From Bradysia coprophila (lineage: Eukaryota > Arthropoda > Insecta > Diptera > Sciaridae), in the NCBI RefSeq assembly GCF_014529535.1, contig NW_023503423.1, positions 9,943,340 through 10,007,339 of the forward strand: DNA of 64,000 nucleotides, given 5' to 3'. The position numbers and the translations under genes were made by a program. Below are positions 12,901 through 26,093 of the stretch, one piece after another. Numbering within the stretch: the first letter of the stretch is position 1; the number at the start of each line of letters is the position of its first letter. The notes under the pieces were generated by a model. It was not told the origin of the DNA, did not search any database, and was given only the letters and a program-made list of their open reading frames with translations.

Positions 12901-14927
12901 GCTCATCGATTGCGGAAATAATGTCCGTTTTGTATTTCCACACGATGCGCTACAAATTGTCAGCGCCTCGTGATGCATCCAGCGATCGATTGGTTCTGTC
13001 CAAAGGACATGCTGCACCGATTTTGTACGCTGCTTGTAAGTTTGATTTGAAACAAAATTTCTGTGCAAAATTGGCCTTCAATATGTCTACACACATACAG
13101 GGGCTGAGGCTGGACTTTTCCCCATTGAGGATTTACAGAATTTACGTAAAGTTGATTCCGATTTGGAGGGACATCCGACGCCAAGATTGAATTTCATCGA
13201 TGTTGGAACCGGTTCCCTTGGACAGGGTGTCGCTGTCGCTTGCGGCATGTCTTATGTTGGAAAGTATTTCGACAAAGCTTCGTACAGGTACTCAATTTCA
13301 TGCTGACAGAGGAGTAACACAGGGTGTCACTGACCGATTATTTTTTCGTATTGCAGAACCTATGTCATCGTTGGCGATGGTGAATCTGCTGAAGGTTCCA
13401 TTTGGGAATCATTAAATTTCGCTGGCGTCTATGGATTGGACAATCTGTGTGTGATTTTCGATGTCAACCGTTTGGGACAATCGGAACCGACCTGCTTGCA
13501 ACATAAGGTCGAAGTTTATCGTAAACGAGCTGAATCGTTTGGATTCAATGCTATCGTTGTTGATGGCCATGACGTTGAAGAGTTGCTCAAGGCATTCCAT
13601 GAAGCATCGGTTACAAAAGACAAGCCAACCGCTCTCATCGCAAAAACCTACAAAGGAAAGTTTTTCCCCAATATCGAAGACGCTGATAATTGGCATGGAA
13701 AGCCGTTGGGCGACAAAGCTGATGAAGTCATTAAGGTAATAGTTGTTAGACAATGTCAAGGCCCAAGACAATCTCTTAAGTCACAACATTACCCAATTCT
13801 AGCATTTGAATGGCCTCATTCACAATCATGGACCACTTCAAATTACTCCACAAAAGCCACTGAAAGATGATGCACCAGTTGTTTCATTGAGCAACGTTAA
13901 ACTGTCTGAACCACCAGCATATAAACTTGGCGAAGCCGTTGCTACACGCTTGGCTTATGGTACCGCCCTAGCTAAGATCGGTGCCAATAATTCACGAGTC
14001 ATAGCCCTTGACGGAGACACGAAGAACTCCACCTTCGCTGATAAACTGAAGAACGTTTATCCAGACCGATACATCGAATGTTTCATTGCTGAACAAAATT
14101 TAGTTGGTGTAGCCATCGGAGCTGCTTGCCGTGATCGTACCATTGCCTTTGTGTCCACTTTTGCCACATTCTTCACCAGAGCCTTCGACCAGATTCGCAT
14201 GGGTGCAATTTCGCAAACCAATGTCAATTTCGTTGGTTCGCATTGTGGTGTGAGCATTGGAGAAGACGGACCCAGCCAGATGGGACTTGAAGATATTGCG
14301 TTGTTCCGAACGATTCCCGGCAGTACAGTCTTTTATCCATCGGATGCTGTAAGCTGCGAACGTGCAGTTGAAATGGCTGCGAATACAAAGGGAGTCTGTT
14401 TCATTCGAACATCTCGTCCGAATACCGCTGTCATCTACAACAACAACGACAAATTCGAAATTGGCAAGCTTCGAGTCGTTAAACAATCGGCAAAAGATCA
14501 AGTTTTGTTGGTCGGTGCTGGTGTCACGTTGTATGAAGCGATAAATGCGGCAGCCCAACTAGAAAAGGCTGGAATTCATGCAAGAGTTGTGGATTTGTTT
14601 ACCGTCAAGCCCATTGATCGTGACGGCCTTATCAAAAATGCTAAGGAGTGTGGTGGAAGAATCGTGACCGTCGAGGACCACTACAAGTAAGTCAAGAAGA
14701 AAATGTTTGGCTGTGGGATCCTTTGTTCATTTGTTTTTCATTTCATTTACAGAGAGGGTGGTATCGGCGAAGCTGTTATGTCGGCCGTTGCTGATCAACG
14801 ATTCGCATTGAAACAGTTGGCTGTGCCAACTATTCCACGATCAGGACCTCCGACCGTCTTGCTCGACATGTTTGGCATTTCAGCTCGTCATGTCGTTGCT
14901 GCGGCTCAAGAAATCTTGAAATTGTGA
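9967..14927 (+). CDS. TKT: Transketolase
   Basis: Thiamine-diphosphate enzyme of the non-oxidative pentose phosphate pathway, moving two-carbon ketol units between sugar phosphates in the cytosol. Exons: 9967-10073, 12887-13035, 13101-13287, 13357-13735, 13803-14686 and 14753-14927; 1881 nt, 626 aa (human TKT 623), phases consistent. Landmarks are 'LRIHSI' and '[13 protein letters not shown]' at the N-terminus, the ThDP/metal motif 'GDGESAEGS' at 154-162 leading to 'FDVNRLGQ', and '[14 protein letters not shown]' with the cofactor-activating Glu at 371. The end '[17 protein letters not shown]' matches the family. The poly(A) signal AATAAA is at 15067-15072. Intron 1 is 2.8 kb, while all the others are about 50 to 70 bp. 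The gene appears fully intact. Confidence 0.97.
11674..11846 (+). other. Exon-like open segment inside transketolase intron 1
   Basis: Bounded by a good acceptor (CGTTTCAG, ending at 11673) and a good donor (ATG|GTGAGT). The 173 nt between are open in one frame and encode a highly charged helix-like segment ('[18 protein letters not shown]', later '[14 protein letters not shown]'). Its phase does not match insertion between transketolase exons 1 and 2, so it is not a simple cassette exon. It could belong to a nested gene, be a relic, or be chance. I do not recognise the peptide. Confidence 0.3.
12115..12282. mobile_element. MITE-like inverted repeat (family A, copy 2), transketolase intron 1
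   Basis: The outer arms CACTATTTCGATTCAG and CTGAATCGAAATAGTG mirror each other, extended outward by TTCAATTTTG/CAGAATTGAA. Inside are TTTGACCAGCTGG against CCGGCTGGTCACG. The core words CAGCTG, ACCAGCTGG and CACATAAACAAACA link it to the copies at 4512, 56231 and 57574. No coding capacity. Confidence 0.7.
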
Positions 14928-17310
14928 GGCATCCAAGAGATCCTGAACTTACAATCAAATTGAATGCAATTTATTGGCATGCAGACAAAATTTAATTTTG
15001 TTTCGAAAATTGTTAATTTTTATACCTTTTTTGTGCTGTTTGAGGCCACCAGAATTTAATTTAAACAATAAAAATTTGGAAAGAAAATGTCTTTATGGTT
15101 TGATCAATTTGTAATGGCAATTTTCGAGGAACGGGTAGAGAAGATTTCCGTCCTCTCCGAAGACCACTTAAGACAAATCTATTCACACGAACTCTATGAA
15201 TTTGTTGATTCTAATTTTGAAATTAGGCGGCACGAAACCAGGCCCAAACTGGCTATAATGAGCGATCGGGCAGAACCCAAAGAGCACTTCGCTCAACATA
15301 CATCTCAATGCAAAAAATAGTTTGGCTTTCGCTTCATAGATCGCACGATTGGCCATCATAGGTAACAAGTCACGGAGCTTCATTTCTGCCTTACTTTCAA
15401 TAAGTATATTGTAGCACTTCTATAGCAGTCTTCTTAATAAACTTTCAATATAAAAAAACGTCTGCAGTACAATAAGCTCTGTCACTACTTTCTAATGAAT
15501 GAGTAGTAATCCCTGGTGAATTGTGAAGGAAAGGACAAACAAAGATTTCTGACCCGTTCCACTGACGAGTAACGGGTACTGCTCGTCACGTATGTGATGT
15601 AACTATCATTAGAAAGCTAAGAATAAGATAGGAGACTTATTTTTATATCGAAATTTGATTTAGCAGAGCTATAGGATTTTCCAAAGTTCACCAATGTTAG
15701 TCTAAAATCGTCATTTTATCAAAATGAAGAGTCTCACTGTGGATGACATCGACAACCCTCATAACCCATGGAACTACATGACTTCAGGTATCCAATACCT
15801 TACTCGGTCATGTCCCTCGTCTCCTGTGAGAGAAAAACAGGTAAGAAAATGCCACTTTTAAGATGTCGGTCACCGAAATCTGGGCTGGAAAAAATATTTG
15901 AAAGTGATTTTGGATTCAAGGTTTCAATTCGTGTCTACTAAAAAATCTTTTTCTAACTCCTAGAACCTCAGAATTTCACTCGTTTTTATCGGATTTCTGT
16001 TACTGGATTTATGTCATTCTTGAGGTAATTAGATGTCAGTTCCTAACCCGTCATCATTCCTTATTGGTCCATTAACTTCCGAGATTCTGTCCTAGAAATC
16101 TCTTTCTTCTGGGTTCATCTGAATTTTTTCTCGAATGTATTACGAGCTTAGATGCTGGCATATTCTCAGACTTCTAACAGAGGAGGAAAAGATATTGGAG
16201 AAACGGCTGTGTCAGTGACAGTGTGTCACGTTAGTGGCCTTACTTGTTAATTAGATCACCTTTAGATCGTCAGAAACCTTACGAAGCAGCCAAGCATGCT
16301 TGTAGAACATTTTGATTATTGCAATTATTTGGGATAGCACTTCTAATTTTTCGACACTAAATTTGCCAATTTGTATGGTAGAAGAATAAATTTGCTTGGA
16401 GCACACCTGTTAGATTCCGTGCGGTTCATGAAAGTCGGTTTCAATTATTTTGAACCGAAATTTCATAAAAATTAGATTAATGGGATCATCACCAAGTCTC
16501 CCGTCTATACCGTAAATTAATTGAATTGGGATCCTATCCAAGTCTCGTTTTGTCCAGACAAATCAATTTTTATTAGGGCACTCAAAACTCCCCGATGAAT
16601 TTTGGACAAACGTTTGAAGATTATCCGGTCTCAAAGTCAATGGATACAAGATTTGACACATCAGTTGTCAAGTTTTTTTTCCTTCCCCCAGGTCCTTCTG
16701 CTAGAGAATGCGGACGCAATGTACCACAATATAAAACACAAGTATTCCATTTACAATGTCTCATTGGTTTAATTTTATAATTTTTTTTCTTTTATTTTTT
16801 TTGGGTTTCACCAATTGTAATTTTCACATCATATCGAACTATATAAGTTAATCAAAATTGAATATTTATTTCACTTCGCTTTTTAATTTAAGTTTTTTTT
16901 TTCTTTTTTACTCTTTTTAAAGTACAGTCATTGTCCAAAATACAGGGCGTTCCAAGGTTTATCTTTACAGCGAGAGCGGACAGAGAAAAACAACTCGGAA
17001 TTTGGAATAAAATCAATTTTCGTCTATGGTTTGAAATTACAATGCGCACATAAAAATCCACATTCACCATGCCACTGTTACAGATCTGGAAGAAAAAGTG
17101 GGGCGGTACAGACACACATCGATTTCCTGTTTGGTCGGCTATTGGGTACAACACTAGAACAGTTACAGTTAAAAGAGATGAATACAACGAAAAAAAAATC
17201 CTTGAGGTGGTTGGTAAGAAGCAGACCGCATAGCCGATATAAAGGAAAGAAAATTCAATTCCTCAAAATTCCCGAAAATGCACAAAAAAAAAACTTGTCG
17301 TAAATCTTAA
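14928..17310. other. Intergenic spacer downstream of transketolase
   Basis: 2.4 kb with the transketolase poly(A) signal near its start. Overlapping open frames on both strands at 15087-15383 are short, and neither carries a recognisable motif. Poly-T tracts occur at 16670-16920. I see no gene, tRNA or strong repeat. Confidence 0.5.
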
Positions 17311-18310
17311 GAGTGATATCGCCAAATCTTCAGGTGATTGGGAAACAAGCGGTCTCCGATTTTGATGAGTGATAGCTCGTTGGATTCGTCTTTCAATTCT
17401 AGGAAACACGTGTCTTTCACTTTTTCTTAAAAAAATTTGTTTTCTGTGAAAAGCACTCAAAAGTGAAGACATGCCAGAGGGTACCGAAAACAGTTTGCTC
17501 CTACTTGATCGTATCGTTTTTCCAAACTCCTGTCGCGTAGCAAATATTGGTCCAATTGAAAAACTAATTACTGTTCCGTAGTCCTGAGGTTATTTGCTAT
17601 ACGCTAACACTTTATTTGACTAAAATCCTCGGAGAAAACTTTAATGATTTTTCTCTTGATATTACTAATAGTGGATCTGATATATTCGCGACATAGCGAA
17701 GCGTTTTTCTATTGATAAGGTGAAAGAATAGTAGACAATAAAAAATGATTGCCGTAGTACCGTTCCAGATGCTCTTCTGGCAGTTGGGTCCTCAGAAAGA
17801 AGGAAAAAATCTACATTTTGGCACCAACTTTTTTTTCAAGACTTCTGTAGGCTTGCAGCCCAAAAGTACTGGATTCATTTATATGTGCAACGATAGTGGG
17901 TGAGGCCAGCTACAACACCCCATACTCAGCTCCGTGGTACATCGAAGCTGCAGAAAAGGCGGACTCTCCGAACATTCACTATATTTCTAGTCATAACTCT
18001 AGTGGATCAACTAGCACCAAGCGGTGCGTATACTCCACCTGTAGGTCTTTCAAGGCCGACAATCGTACAACATTATAACAATTTAAAATAATTTTTTCTT
18101 GAGTTATTGCCGAAAAACTGTTTTCGGTACACTCTGACATGTCTTCACTTTTGAGCGCTTTTCAAAGAAAACAATTTTTTTTAAGAAAAAGTGAAAGACA
18201 CGTGTTTCCTAGAATTGAAAGACGAATCCAACGAGCTATCACTCATTAAAATAGGAGACCGCTTGTTTCCAAAGTTAAAAAAATCACCTGAAGATTTGGC
18301 GATATCACTC
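17311..18310. mobile_element. 1.0 kb TTAA-flanked foldback element (piggyBac-like, non-autonomous)
   Basis: Both ends are flanked by TTAA (17307-17310 and 18311-18314) and start GAGTGATATCGCC inward. The first 190 bp (17311 to about 17500) are the near-exact reverse complement of the last 205 bp (about 18105-18310), with a short indel near the outer end. The span between the TTAAs is exactly 1000 bp. The TTAA target is the piggyBac superfamily signature; the termini do not begin CCC as many piggyBacs do, so the assignment is inferred. The centre has no transposase frame. Confidence 0.85.
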
Positions 18311-19087
18311 TTAAGATAGATCATTCAAAATTGTTTGACTGTCTTACATATGGTCAAAAACAGGTGCAAAATCCAGAAGTTGTTCAATATGCGGCCTTGG
18401 AAGTAAATAAGTCAAAAAAATGACTAAAAAAATTGAGAAGTTTTAGGGAATTAATTCCCTTAAAATAGGCCCTGGCTACGACATTCGGTTTGATACACAT
18501 TTTTGGCTATAATGGACCAGCGTTGATCGTCTTCGTTCATGATTAATGGATAATGGATTCAATTGAAATGATTTTCGTTCAACATATGGTCCTAGAATGA
18601 GCCAATTTCAATGTAACATTTCAATGTCGCTCCTTCGACTACAACGTTGAGAAATTTCGATCCAATTCGCATAAATCTTCCTGATAATTAATCCATGTTC
18701 TCAATGTCAATAGTACGTTCTCTTGAATCTGCCAGTTACAGTTGTAAGGACGGAAATTTCTGGATTTACTTTCACGAAACCACGGTGTCATTCAACTGAA
18801 ACTCAATTAGCGGTAACACCGTGTGAAAAGAGGTATTGTTTTCGCGGACATTGAGATCCATTTAATATCAAGCAAACACTAAAATAAATCAAAAATTTCA
18901 CGGAAGACGAACAGAAGTTTTATGTTTGCTGTTTACATGCTTAAAATTCCCGTCGTAGGGTTTCACTTTAAACCGTCCCCCGCTTTCGGATGGGTGGTAT
19001 TGTTTTACTTAAATTAAATTAATTTCTTTTTTATAAATAAATTCTTTTACGGTCGATAAACTGCTAATGCAAGCGCCTATCCTACTT
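18311..19087. other. Intergenic, Bub1 downstream flank
   Basis: About 780 bp of AT-rich sequence between the TTAA-flanked element and the Bub1 stop codon. It contains the Bub1 3' UTR on the minus strand. No exon or repeat stands out. Confidence 0.5.
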
Positions 19088-22000
19088 CTAACGGCCATGA
19101 AGTACATTCTTCAGCGTTCGAATTTGCGATTGTAGATCCGATTCCATGTTATACAGTTCGTCATCGATGCGCGCTTTAAAATCAATCAAATTAGGTAAAT
19201 GATTGACATCTTTGATGTTCAAGAATTTCGTAAACAAATCCGACCAAACGTGTTTTTTCAGGTATCTGGAAAATAGCAAAGCAATCAAGACTCGGGTCGG
19301 ACTCTCCGGCCGCTGTGTCCACTCACCTAGGTAACTTCGACTTAATCTCCCACTGACCGAACTTCTTAAACGTTTGCATGTATTCGCCGAACAGCATCAC
19401 GTGAATCGTGCCGGCAATACAGAATATATCCGTTTGATATGACCATGAACGTCCGTCCTGCATTTCGGTGCATGTGAATCCGTCGGTCTCGATTCTCTGT
19501 TGTAAGCGAAAAATGTTAAAATTCGAAGAGAAAGCAGACTTCATGGTCGACATTTCCTTACCTTCTTGAATTGAGTTTTTTCATCGAAAAAGTTCATGTC
19601 GATTGCACATCCAAAATCGATCAGCCGAATGGTTGGCAGGTGAGATGTCGGATCAGGTCTGTGGATATGAATTGTAAATTACTCAATAAATAGTAGTGGT
19701 CTTGATAGGACTGCTCCAGTCCTATCAATGTAAAAATTGTGCGATCCACTCCGAACCGTCTTGCGTGGAGTCCAATCCAATGTGAATCGGATGCATTTTC
19801 CAGCGAATTTTTGTATGTATGCCCCGATAGGTATTGGTCCTCTGAAGCCAAAAATTACTTTTTTGAAAACGCCTCGATGGTTGAGTACCGTTTGAGAGGT
19901 GATCGAAAACCGAAAACATGTGTGTTTCTTATGGCATCATCTCTGGCTGCACGAAACGTACAAAGTCGTGTGAGGTGCCATTTGAAAGGCAATTGAATTT
20001 ACTTTCGGGCGACTAAGGTCTTGCTGGGTTTAAGATTCATCCACACTGAGTTACCAGCGGTTGAAAGTAGGGGTAAAAATGCGACTATTTCGGCGAAACC
20101 TGTCAAGTGACACCTCACACGACCTTGTCGGTTTTCGATCACCTCTCACTCGGCACACAAGCATCGAGCAATTTTCAAAAAAAAAAATTTTGGCTTCAGG
20201 GGACCAAAGCCACACATAAAAGAGTTCGCTGCAAAAGGCGTCCGATTTCGGTAGGTACGAGAATCCTTACGATCCAAAGTGTTCTACTTACATTTTCATG
20301 AGCAAAAAGTTGTCCGGTTTGATGTCAGCGTGGATAATTTTGCAGGAATGTAATTGATTCACAATTGCCAGTATCTGACTAGCAAAATGCATCACTAAAC
20401 TCTCATGCATTACCTGCGAAGTGTACACACAAATGTTCAGTGATGGGAACAACGAGATTTGGACAAAATCATTTTACCTTTGTCGTCGCTTGACGAATAC
20501 GATTGTTTATGTCCAACAGTGAACCGTATGGAGAGAATTCCGTCACGAAAATGCTTGCATTCGGACCGACTATGGCGGTTGAGATGTCCATAAATCCGAG
20601 TAGCTGTGAATTGGAATCGAATCGGATGAATGTGGGAGTTTTGATGGAATTGTGATTTTACTGTAACCTACCATGTCATAGTTGGTGATCTTCTTTCGTA
20701 CTTCGCGGCATATATACAGTTCCCAATTGTTGGGCGGTTTTTGGTACTTAAGCGCAACCACAGCACCTGTGTTCGTGTTGATTGCTCTGAAAAGTTATGA
20801 GTTGTTTAGTCGACCCAATCACAATTAGTCTGGCGATCTATTGCGCCAAATTGTTTGAGTGACTCACTTGAAAACACTGCCGTACGACCCTCGTCCCACT
20901 TCCTTTTCAATTTGGAATGGAATATTCGCCAGCAATGCAATTTTGGTGTTCAGCAATTTGGATATCGGCGTACTGACCAGCTTATACATGTCGTCATGAT
21001 CACGAGACGGAAAGTCCTTTTTGACTAAGAATGCCTTGCATAGTTCCGAATTGAATGGATCCAAATTTGATTTGGCCAAATGTGTTTCGATCGTAGACAG
21101 TGCCTTGTCCAGCCGTTTCTGTTTCAATTCCTCACTGTTCTCGGTGGCGAAAAATGAGTTCTGTTCGCCCGAAATGGAGCACATCGAATCATCGTTCTGG
21201 TAGGATACATCCGACGTGCGTTTCTTCAGTATGCGGAAATTGTGTGGCGTTGACGATTTCGACATGGAATCGTTCATGTAGTTGCGACCGCCAACATTTC
21301 GTATCGGCGTCGAACTGTTGCTGTATGGATACGTTCCGTTACTGTTTTCCGCACTGTACGGATACGAAGACGGATAATCCGAATTTGAATACGAATCGTC
21401 GTTGGTCAAGTACGACGACTGCACGGGAACAGCACAATTTGACGAGTATGAATATGACGAGTCGTCGTTCGACGATGAATGGATGTTTGCGATGTTCAAC
21501 AGCAAATTGGCATCGTCGATGTTATTACTGTGTGGTGCCGTCATTTCATGGTATTTGTTGTCGTAATGATTGCTCGTCTGCCCGTAATAGTTTGCCTTAT
21601 TCTGACCGTTGCCGTTCGCCGGTGCTTCAGTTAGCTCAGCCAATTTCTTGCTCTTTCGTTTCCGTTCCTTTTTCGGTTTTACGTGTGGCGAAGCTGATGG
21701 CGAAGGCACTTTTGGTGAATTGAAATCTCCACCGATCGACGGTTTTTCTCTGCGATACTTAATTGTAATGGTCTTTGGTTTCGAGGATAAGCCATTGCCG
21801 GTGCTAAATCGAATTGTGGATGCTTCGATTTGCTCTTCAATGTCATCACTAGCTGCATTTGATGAGACAGTATTCTGTATGTTGTATCCGTTCGCCGAAT
21901 AGCTGGTCTCGCTAAACCGAACACGTTCACACTCCGCCTGTCTAGCCAACTCTTGTTGTTCCAACAACTGTTGTCGTCGAAATTCTTGCGCTTGCTGCTG

Positions 22001-23394
22001 TTGCTGTTGACGCTGTCGTTCGGCCGCCGCTTGCCGTTCGATTTCAGCTAAACGAATCCGTTCATATTCGGCTGCTCTGGCTCGTTCTTGTTCGGCTGCT
22101 ATGCGCAATCGTTCTTGTTCGGCCTGTTGCCGTAACCGCTCCAGTTCAGCCTGTCTCAATCTCTCTTGTTCAATCCGATGGCGTTCGGCCTCGATTCTAG
22201 CCTTCTCTTCTCGTTTCATAGCTTGCTCCATTTCCCAGCATCGATTCCTTTCGCGGCACACATTAATCAGTTGACTAAACCGTCTAGCACGTATCTCCTC
22301 CGGACTGTATTCCGTAGCACTTCCCGTATACACTAAATCTTTACGATATTTACACACTTTGTTCGGCTCGTACGGCTCATCCAGACACAAAGCACCCGTC
22401 CACGATTCATGATTATTTCTAGCTACACGTACAAAATTCGGCGGTATATTAATGCCTAACGAGTCATAACTGTCTTGGTCATCACAGTCATACGCATCAC
22501 CGTACACCGAATTCAGTGAAGTTGTGATCACGTTGGCACTGTTATTCAAATTATACGGATCGCTGTTCTCCGCACTATTAATGTAATTGGAAGCAGTCGA
22601 TTCCTGTTTGTCTTCATCTAATTTAGCTCGCTTCGCTGCCGCACTATTCGATTCAATCATTTGCCGTTGGTCGACCATCTGATCGACTGTGCGCTTTTTT
22701 ATCAAATTATTGTCCTTGTTGAGGCGCTGCGAAAGCGAACGACGAAATTTGGCATGAGCCTCTTCCAGATCTGCGGTGGGCTTTGCTTTAGCCTGGAAGC
22801 CCAGATTGTACACCGATTCGGCTTGGTTGAATTCGTTCGCTATGTCGTAGTAATGGGCCCAGCCGATGTAAAATATAGCCCATTGCGTACCGACACCGCG
22901 TTCGTACAGCCTTTGATACATGTTTAGCGGATTCGGTTGTAAGTTTATCTGAAAATTCAATAAAAGGAAATGAGTGCTCGTCCGACCACTAGAATGAAGT
23001 CCATCGAATGGTCTTGCCGATCCCACCAACACTTACATATTTCATCCACAATTTGACCATTCGGATATCCTGCTTGTAGTTCTCATTGCTTTCGAACGTT
23101 GCCAAACATTTGCTCAGCGCCCATTGGTATTTGTTCTCCGTGTCCAGAGACATTTTCTGTTCATACCAGCAGACGTAGTTGAACCAAAGATCCAACGGAA
23201 CGTTTCCTTCGTATGATTCGATGGCCTGTTCCCACGCACTACAGGGGAGAAAATGGGACAACCGGGCCTTGTTAGGTATGGCAAATGATGGGATAAGATA
23301 AATGGGACGATTTGACTTACTGTTTTTCGTCTTGGAAAATTAGGATTTCGTTGTAATTGCTGATTTGCTGCTGGTTCATCGGTTGTTGGTTCAT
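19088..23394 (-). CDS. Bub1: Mitotic checkpoint serine/threonine kinase BUB1
   Basis: Kinetochore kinase of the spindle assembly checkpoint. Exons in order: 23394-23321, 23238-23037, 22948-20868, 20786-20672, 20603-20478, 20413-20292, 19658-19562, 19496-19327 and 19265-19088; 3165 nt, 1054 aa, all phases consistent. The N-terminal TPR-like Bub1/Mad3 region is clear ('WFNYVCWYEQ', 'GVGTQWAIFYIGWAHYYD', 'AESVYNLGFQ'). A long middle part has an E/R/Q-rich coiled coil (codons within 21900-22230) and serine/tyrosine-rich low complexity. The kinase domain starts at 'VGRGSYGSVFK' and includes VALK with Lys799, 'HADIKPDN' (Asp896, Asn901) and DFG at 921-923, so it looks active. The intact kinase motifs favour Bub1 over a kinase-dead BubR1. 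Intron 6 hosts a foldback element. Confidence 0.94.
19760..20275. mobile_element. Foldback element in Bub1 intron 6
   Basis: The left arm, about 19790-19986, is matched in reverse by about 20104-20270. Examples are GAGAGGTGATCGAAAACCGA on the left with TCGGTTTTCGATCACCTCTC on the right, and GTCGTGTGAGGTG with CACCTCACACGAC nearest the centre. The arms diverge, so exact ends and target duplication are not resolved. Other Bub1 introns are mostly near 60 to 70 bp, so this insertion explains the 633 bp intron. No coding capacity. Confidence 0.75.
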
Positions 23395-25214
23395 AGTTGA
23401 TTGAATTGGTTTAATCTGGAATCATTCACAACGTGAACATGCAGCATCTCTAAACGGAATAGAACGAAAACATTTTATGATTTTGTCAACATTCCGGATC
23501 ACGGTTCATGCTGTTTAGGACCGGATTCTCTAACATTATTCCCTAGACATCATAAAACCTAAAACTCTAATTTAGACTGTATTTCACGACGACCTAAAAT
23601 TTCAAAAATCAACCTGCTGGCTAATGATTTGTTTACAAACAAAGTGTGGAAGAAGAACACATTTATACAGACGGAGTAACTGCATGTAAAATAACTGAAA
23701 ACCCGAAGACGCTATGACATTATGAATCACTGGATCAGGTAATAACCTCAATCATATGAACATTAAATGCGGAACAAGAGCCAGCGACACGGCATCGTCA
23801 ACTGAACTTAATGGTTCATCGATTTTCAGTTAAAAATTTCATAGAATCGCCATAAAAAACACCGAAAATACTTACAGAAATGAAGAAAACCAAGAAAATT
23901 TTTCTCCAATTTGACGTACGTGTATATTAATGATGAAAATGAACTGGCTTATGAAAGGTGCTCTGTGTGTGTTTTTCAGCATCGAGTATTAAAACACCTC
24001 GTAAATCGATTGTTTTCAAACGGAATCGACGGATCGGGGTTGTTAATGCATTCGTTCGATGTTCTATCACATTTTCATTCAGATATTAATTACCGAAACG
24101 ATACCGAACCTAATTCTTTTTCGATTTGAAAAGGAGGCTTTTTTGATCAAATGTAAGGATGAACGATGAATTTTTTTTTGTTGATGTGATGGTGTGTGTG
24201 TATGAATGAAACGTCGTTTCTTGTGGCAGATTGATGTGTAGAATGTACTAGATCTAACATTGCATACGCCAGATTTTTCATGTACTAGAGGAGGAAATTC
24301 AAAACGATTTTCATACAAAAATTTTCTTCTGAAAATATTTATTAATATTATCGACAATGCATTGTGTTACGAATAAAAATGACGTGTCTTTGAACAAAAA
24401 ATATCCAAACAAAGAAATAGTCTCTTTGTTCTTGGTTCATTTGGCACCGCCCAGGTGGTTAAGCACGAAATGCAGTCACTCAGTTCTATAGGTTCAGAAA
24501 AAACATGATCAGAGCTAATCACGGTAGACAGTGGCTACTGGCTACCAAATTTTCTAGTGGCGCCTAAGCCTCTCCAAACTTCGCTGGCTGGATGAATGGT
24601 GTGAATGGGTGGATCAGACGGTTGATGACATAAGAATCGTGAGTACGACGAATGAGGATTTTTAATTTTTTACTTTTGCTTTTGGAGCTCAGGCTCAATT
24701 CTTTTGTTTCCTTTGCTGCAATTTTTGGTGATGTCTTAGCACCCTTCCACGATTTCCCAAAATTTTCCATCTTGTCTCAATGCAAACTATCCAGAATTGT
24801 TCATGGAAAGTTTTGCTGCTGTCTTGCGTAAGAGGCTCGCGGAAGCAACTGAAGATGGTCAGTCCACTCTGACCTGTGACCGTCGCTAGTTCTCAAGGTC
24901 GAAACAGCTTTTCTTTAATTTTTTTTGCCACTTTACATTTAAGTACGGGAAAGGGAATAGCTATAGCTCTGTTTGTCGTTCCAAAGGATGTTTCTCCAAA
25001 GGATGTTTCCTTGAAGTCCAATAAATGTGAAAAGGAGTCTTGTTTTGGTTTCTGTGTACGGAAATTCGGTTCTTGCAATTTGCGCCACTGAGCGTCTCGT
25101 CTCAGGTTAAGCAAAATCGGTATGTACGAAGAGAACACACCAACTGTCTTGGTGGGTGTGTTAATCTCAATGAACTCACCATACTTATTATCTGATTGTT
25201 ACAAATTAAGAGTC

Positions 25215-25391
25215 AATAGATCACTGTCAAATAACAGTTTCTTCTCTCAAAATAGTGTCAAATGAGTTGTCAATTTCACAAAGCTAACCTTAAACAATGA
25301 CAGCTTCATATAAATTTTTGTAACATTGTGGTTAGCTTCGTGAAAATGACAGCCCATTTGACATTTCAAACGACATTGACAATGATCTATT
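25215..25391. mobile_element. 177 bp MITE-like inverted repeat
   Basis: The termini AATAGATCACTGTCAA and TTGACAATGATCTATT mirror each other. Inside, GTCAAATGAGTTGTCA and TGACAGCCCATTTGAC, and CACAAAGCTAACC and GGTTAGCTTCGTG, continue the pairing almost to the centre. No coding capacity; target duplication not clear. Confidence 0.75.
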
Positions 25392-26093
25392 CGCAAAAAC
25401 TTCGAACAGTCGAGATTCAAGCCGACTGCGATCCCAACGAGCTATAGCTCAAACGAATCGTCGTTCCATTCTGAGAATTTCGTGGAACAACAGGATCATT
25501 TCTTCTTTCCCGACAAAGTGGTGCGGGCGTTCGGGTATTTGCGTCGAAAATGACGAAAAGCTTCACTATCATTCATGAAGTTTTAAGTCATTTTATCATG
25601 TTCTTAAGGCCAGGTTACGATCGCATACATCGCACAGAAGTAAGCGGGCATAACCTGATCCAAATCAGAGAGTCTTTGCTAATATAGATGGTATTGCCAG
25701 CGTTAGTCTATAATATATAAGATTAGATAGTAGCCCATATGACTGATTATGTGTCAATAATGATACGAATCGTCTCAAAGATTTGTGTTTAATTCTTGCC
25801 GAAAAATCTAGCAAAGTCGATGATCCAGTAATCATAATATAAAGTTTAATGTTTGTCTCTCTACAGCCCGAAAAGTCCTAGAGATTTGAAACTTGGCATA
25901 CCGATCGTTGAGGAATTACATGAAGAGAAAAGTGAAATAATTCGACATGTCTTCTGACTTCTGAGTTGTTGTGGTTTATTATTGATTCCACAAATTAAAA
26001 TCTAGATTTTGTTTTCATAGTGGATGCAATCTTTAAACTGGAAGACACTTTTTTATAACGAGTAAAAATATTTTTGGGTAGAGTCAAGTATAC

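Noticed and set aside
15087-15383. Overlapping frames on both strands after transketolase
   Set aside because: They overlap each other, are short and lack recognisable motifs, so chance is the simplest reading.
21100-21723. 207-codon plus-strand frame opposite Bub1
   Set aside because: Lies wholly antisense to the low-complexity middle exon of Bub1; its composition (Cys/Arg/Ser-rich) reflects the complementary repeats.
24564-25138. Lysine-rich minus-strand frames between Bub1 and the citrate carrier
   Set aside because: They look mildly protein-like, but there is no known domain, no consistent exon structure and a local tandem duplication (CCAAAGGATGTTTC) within.
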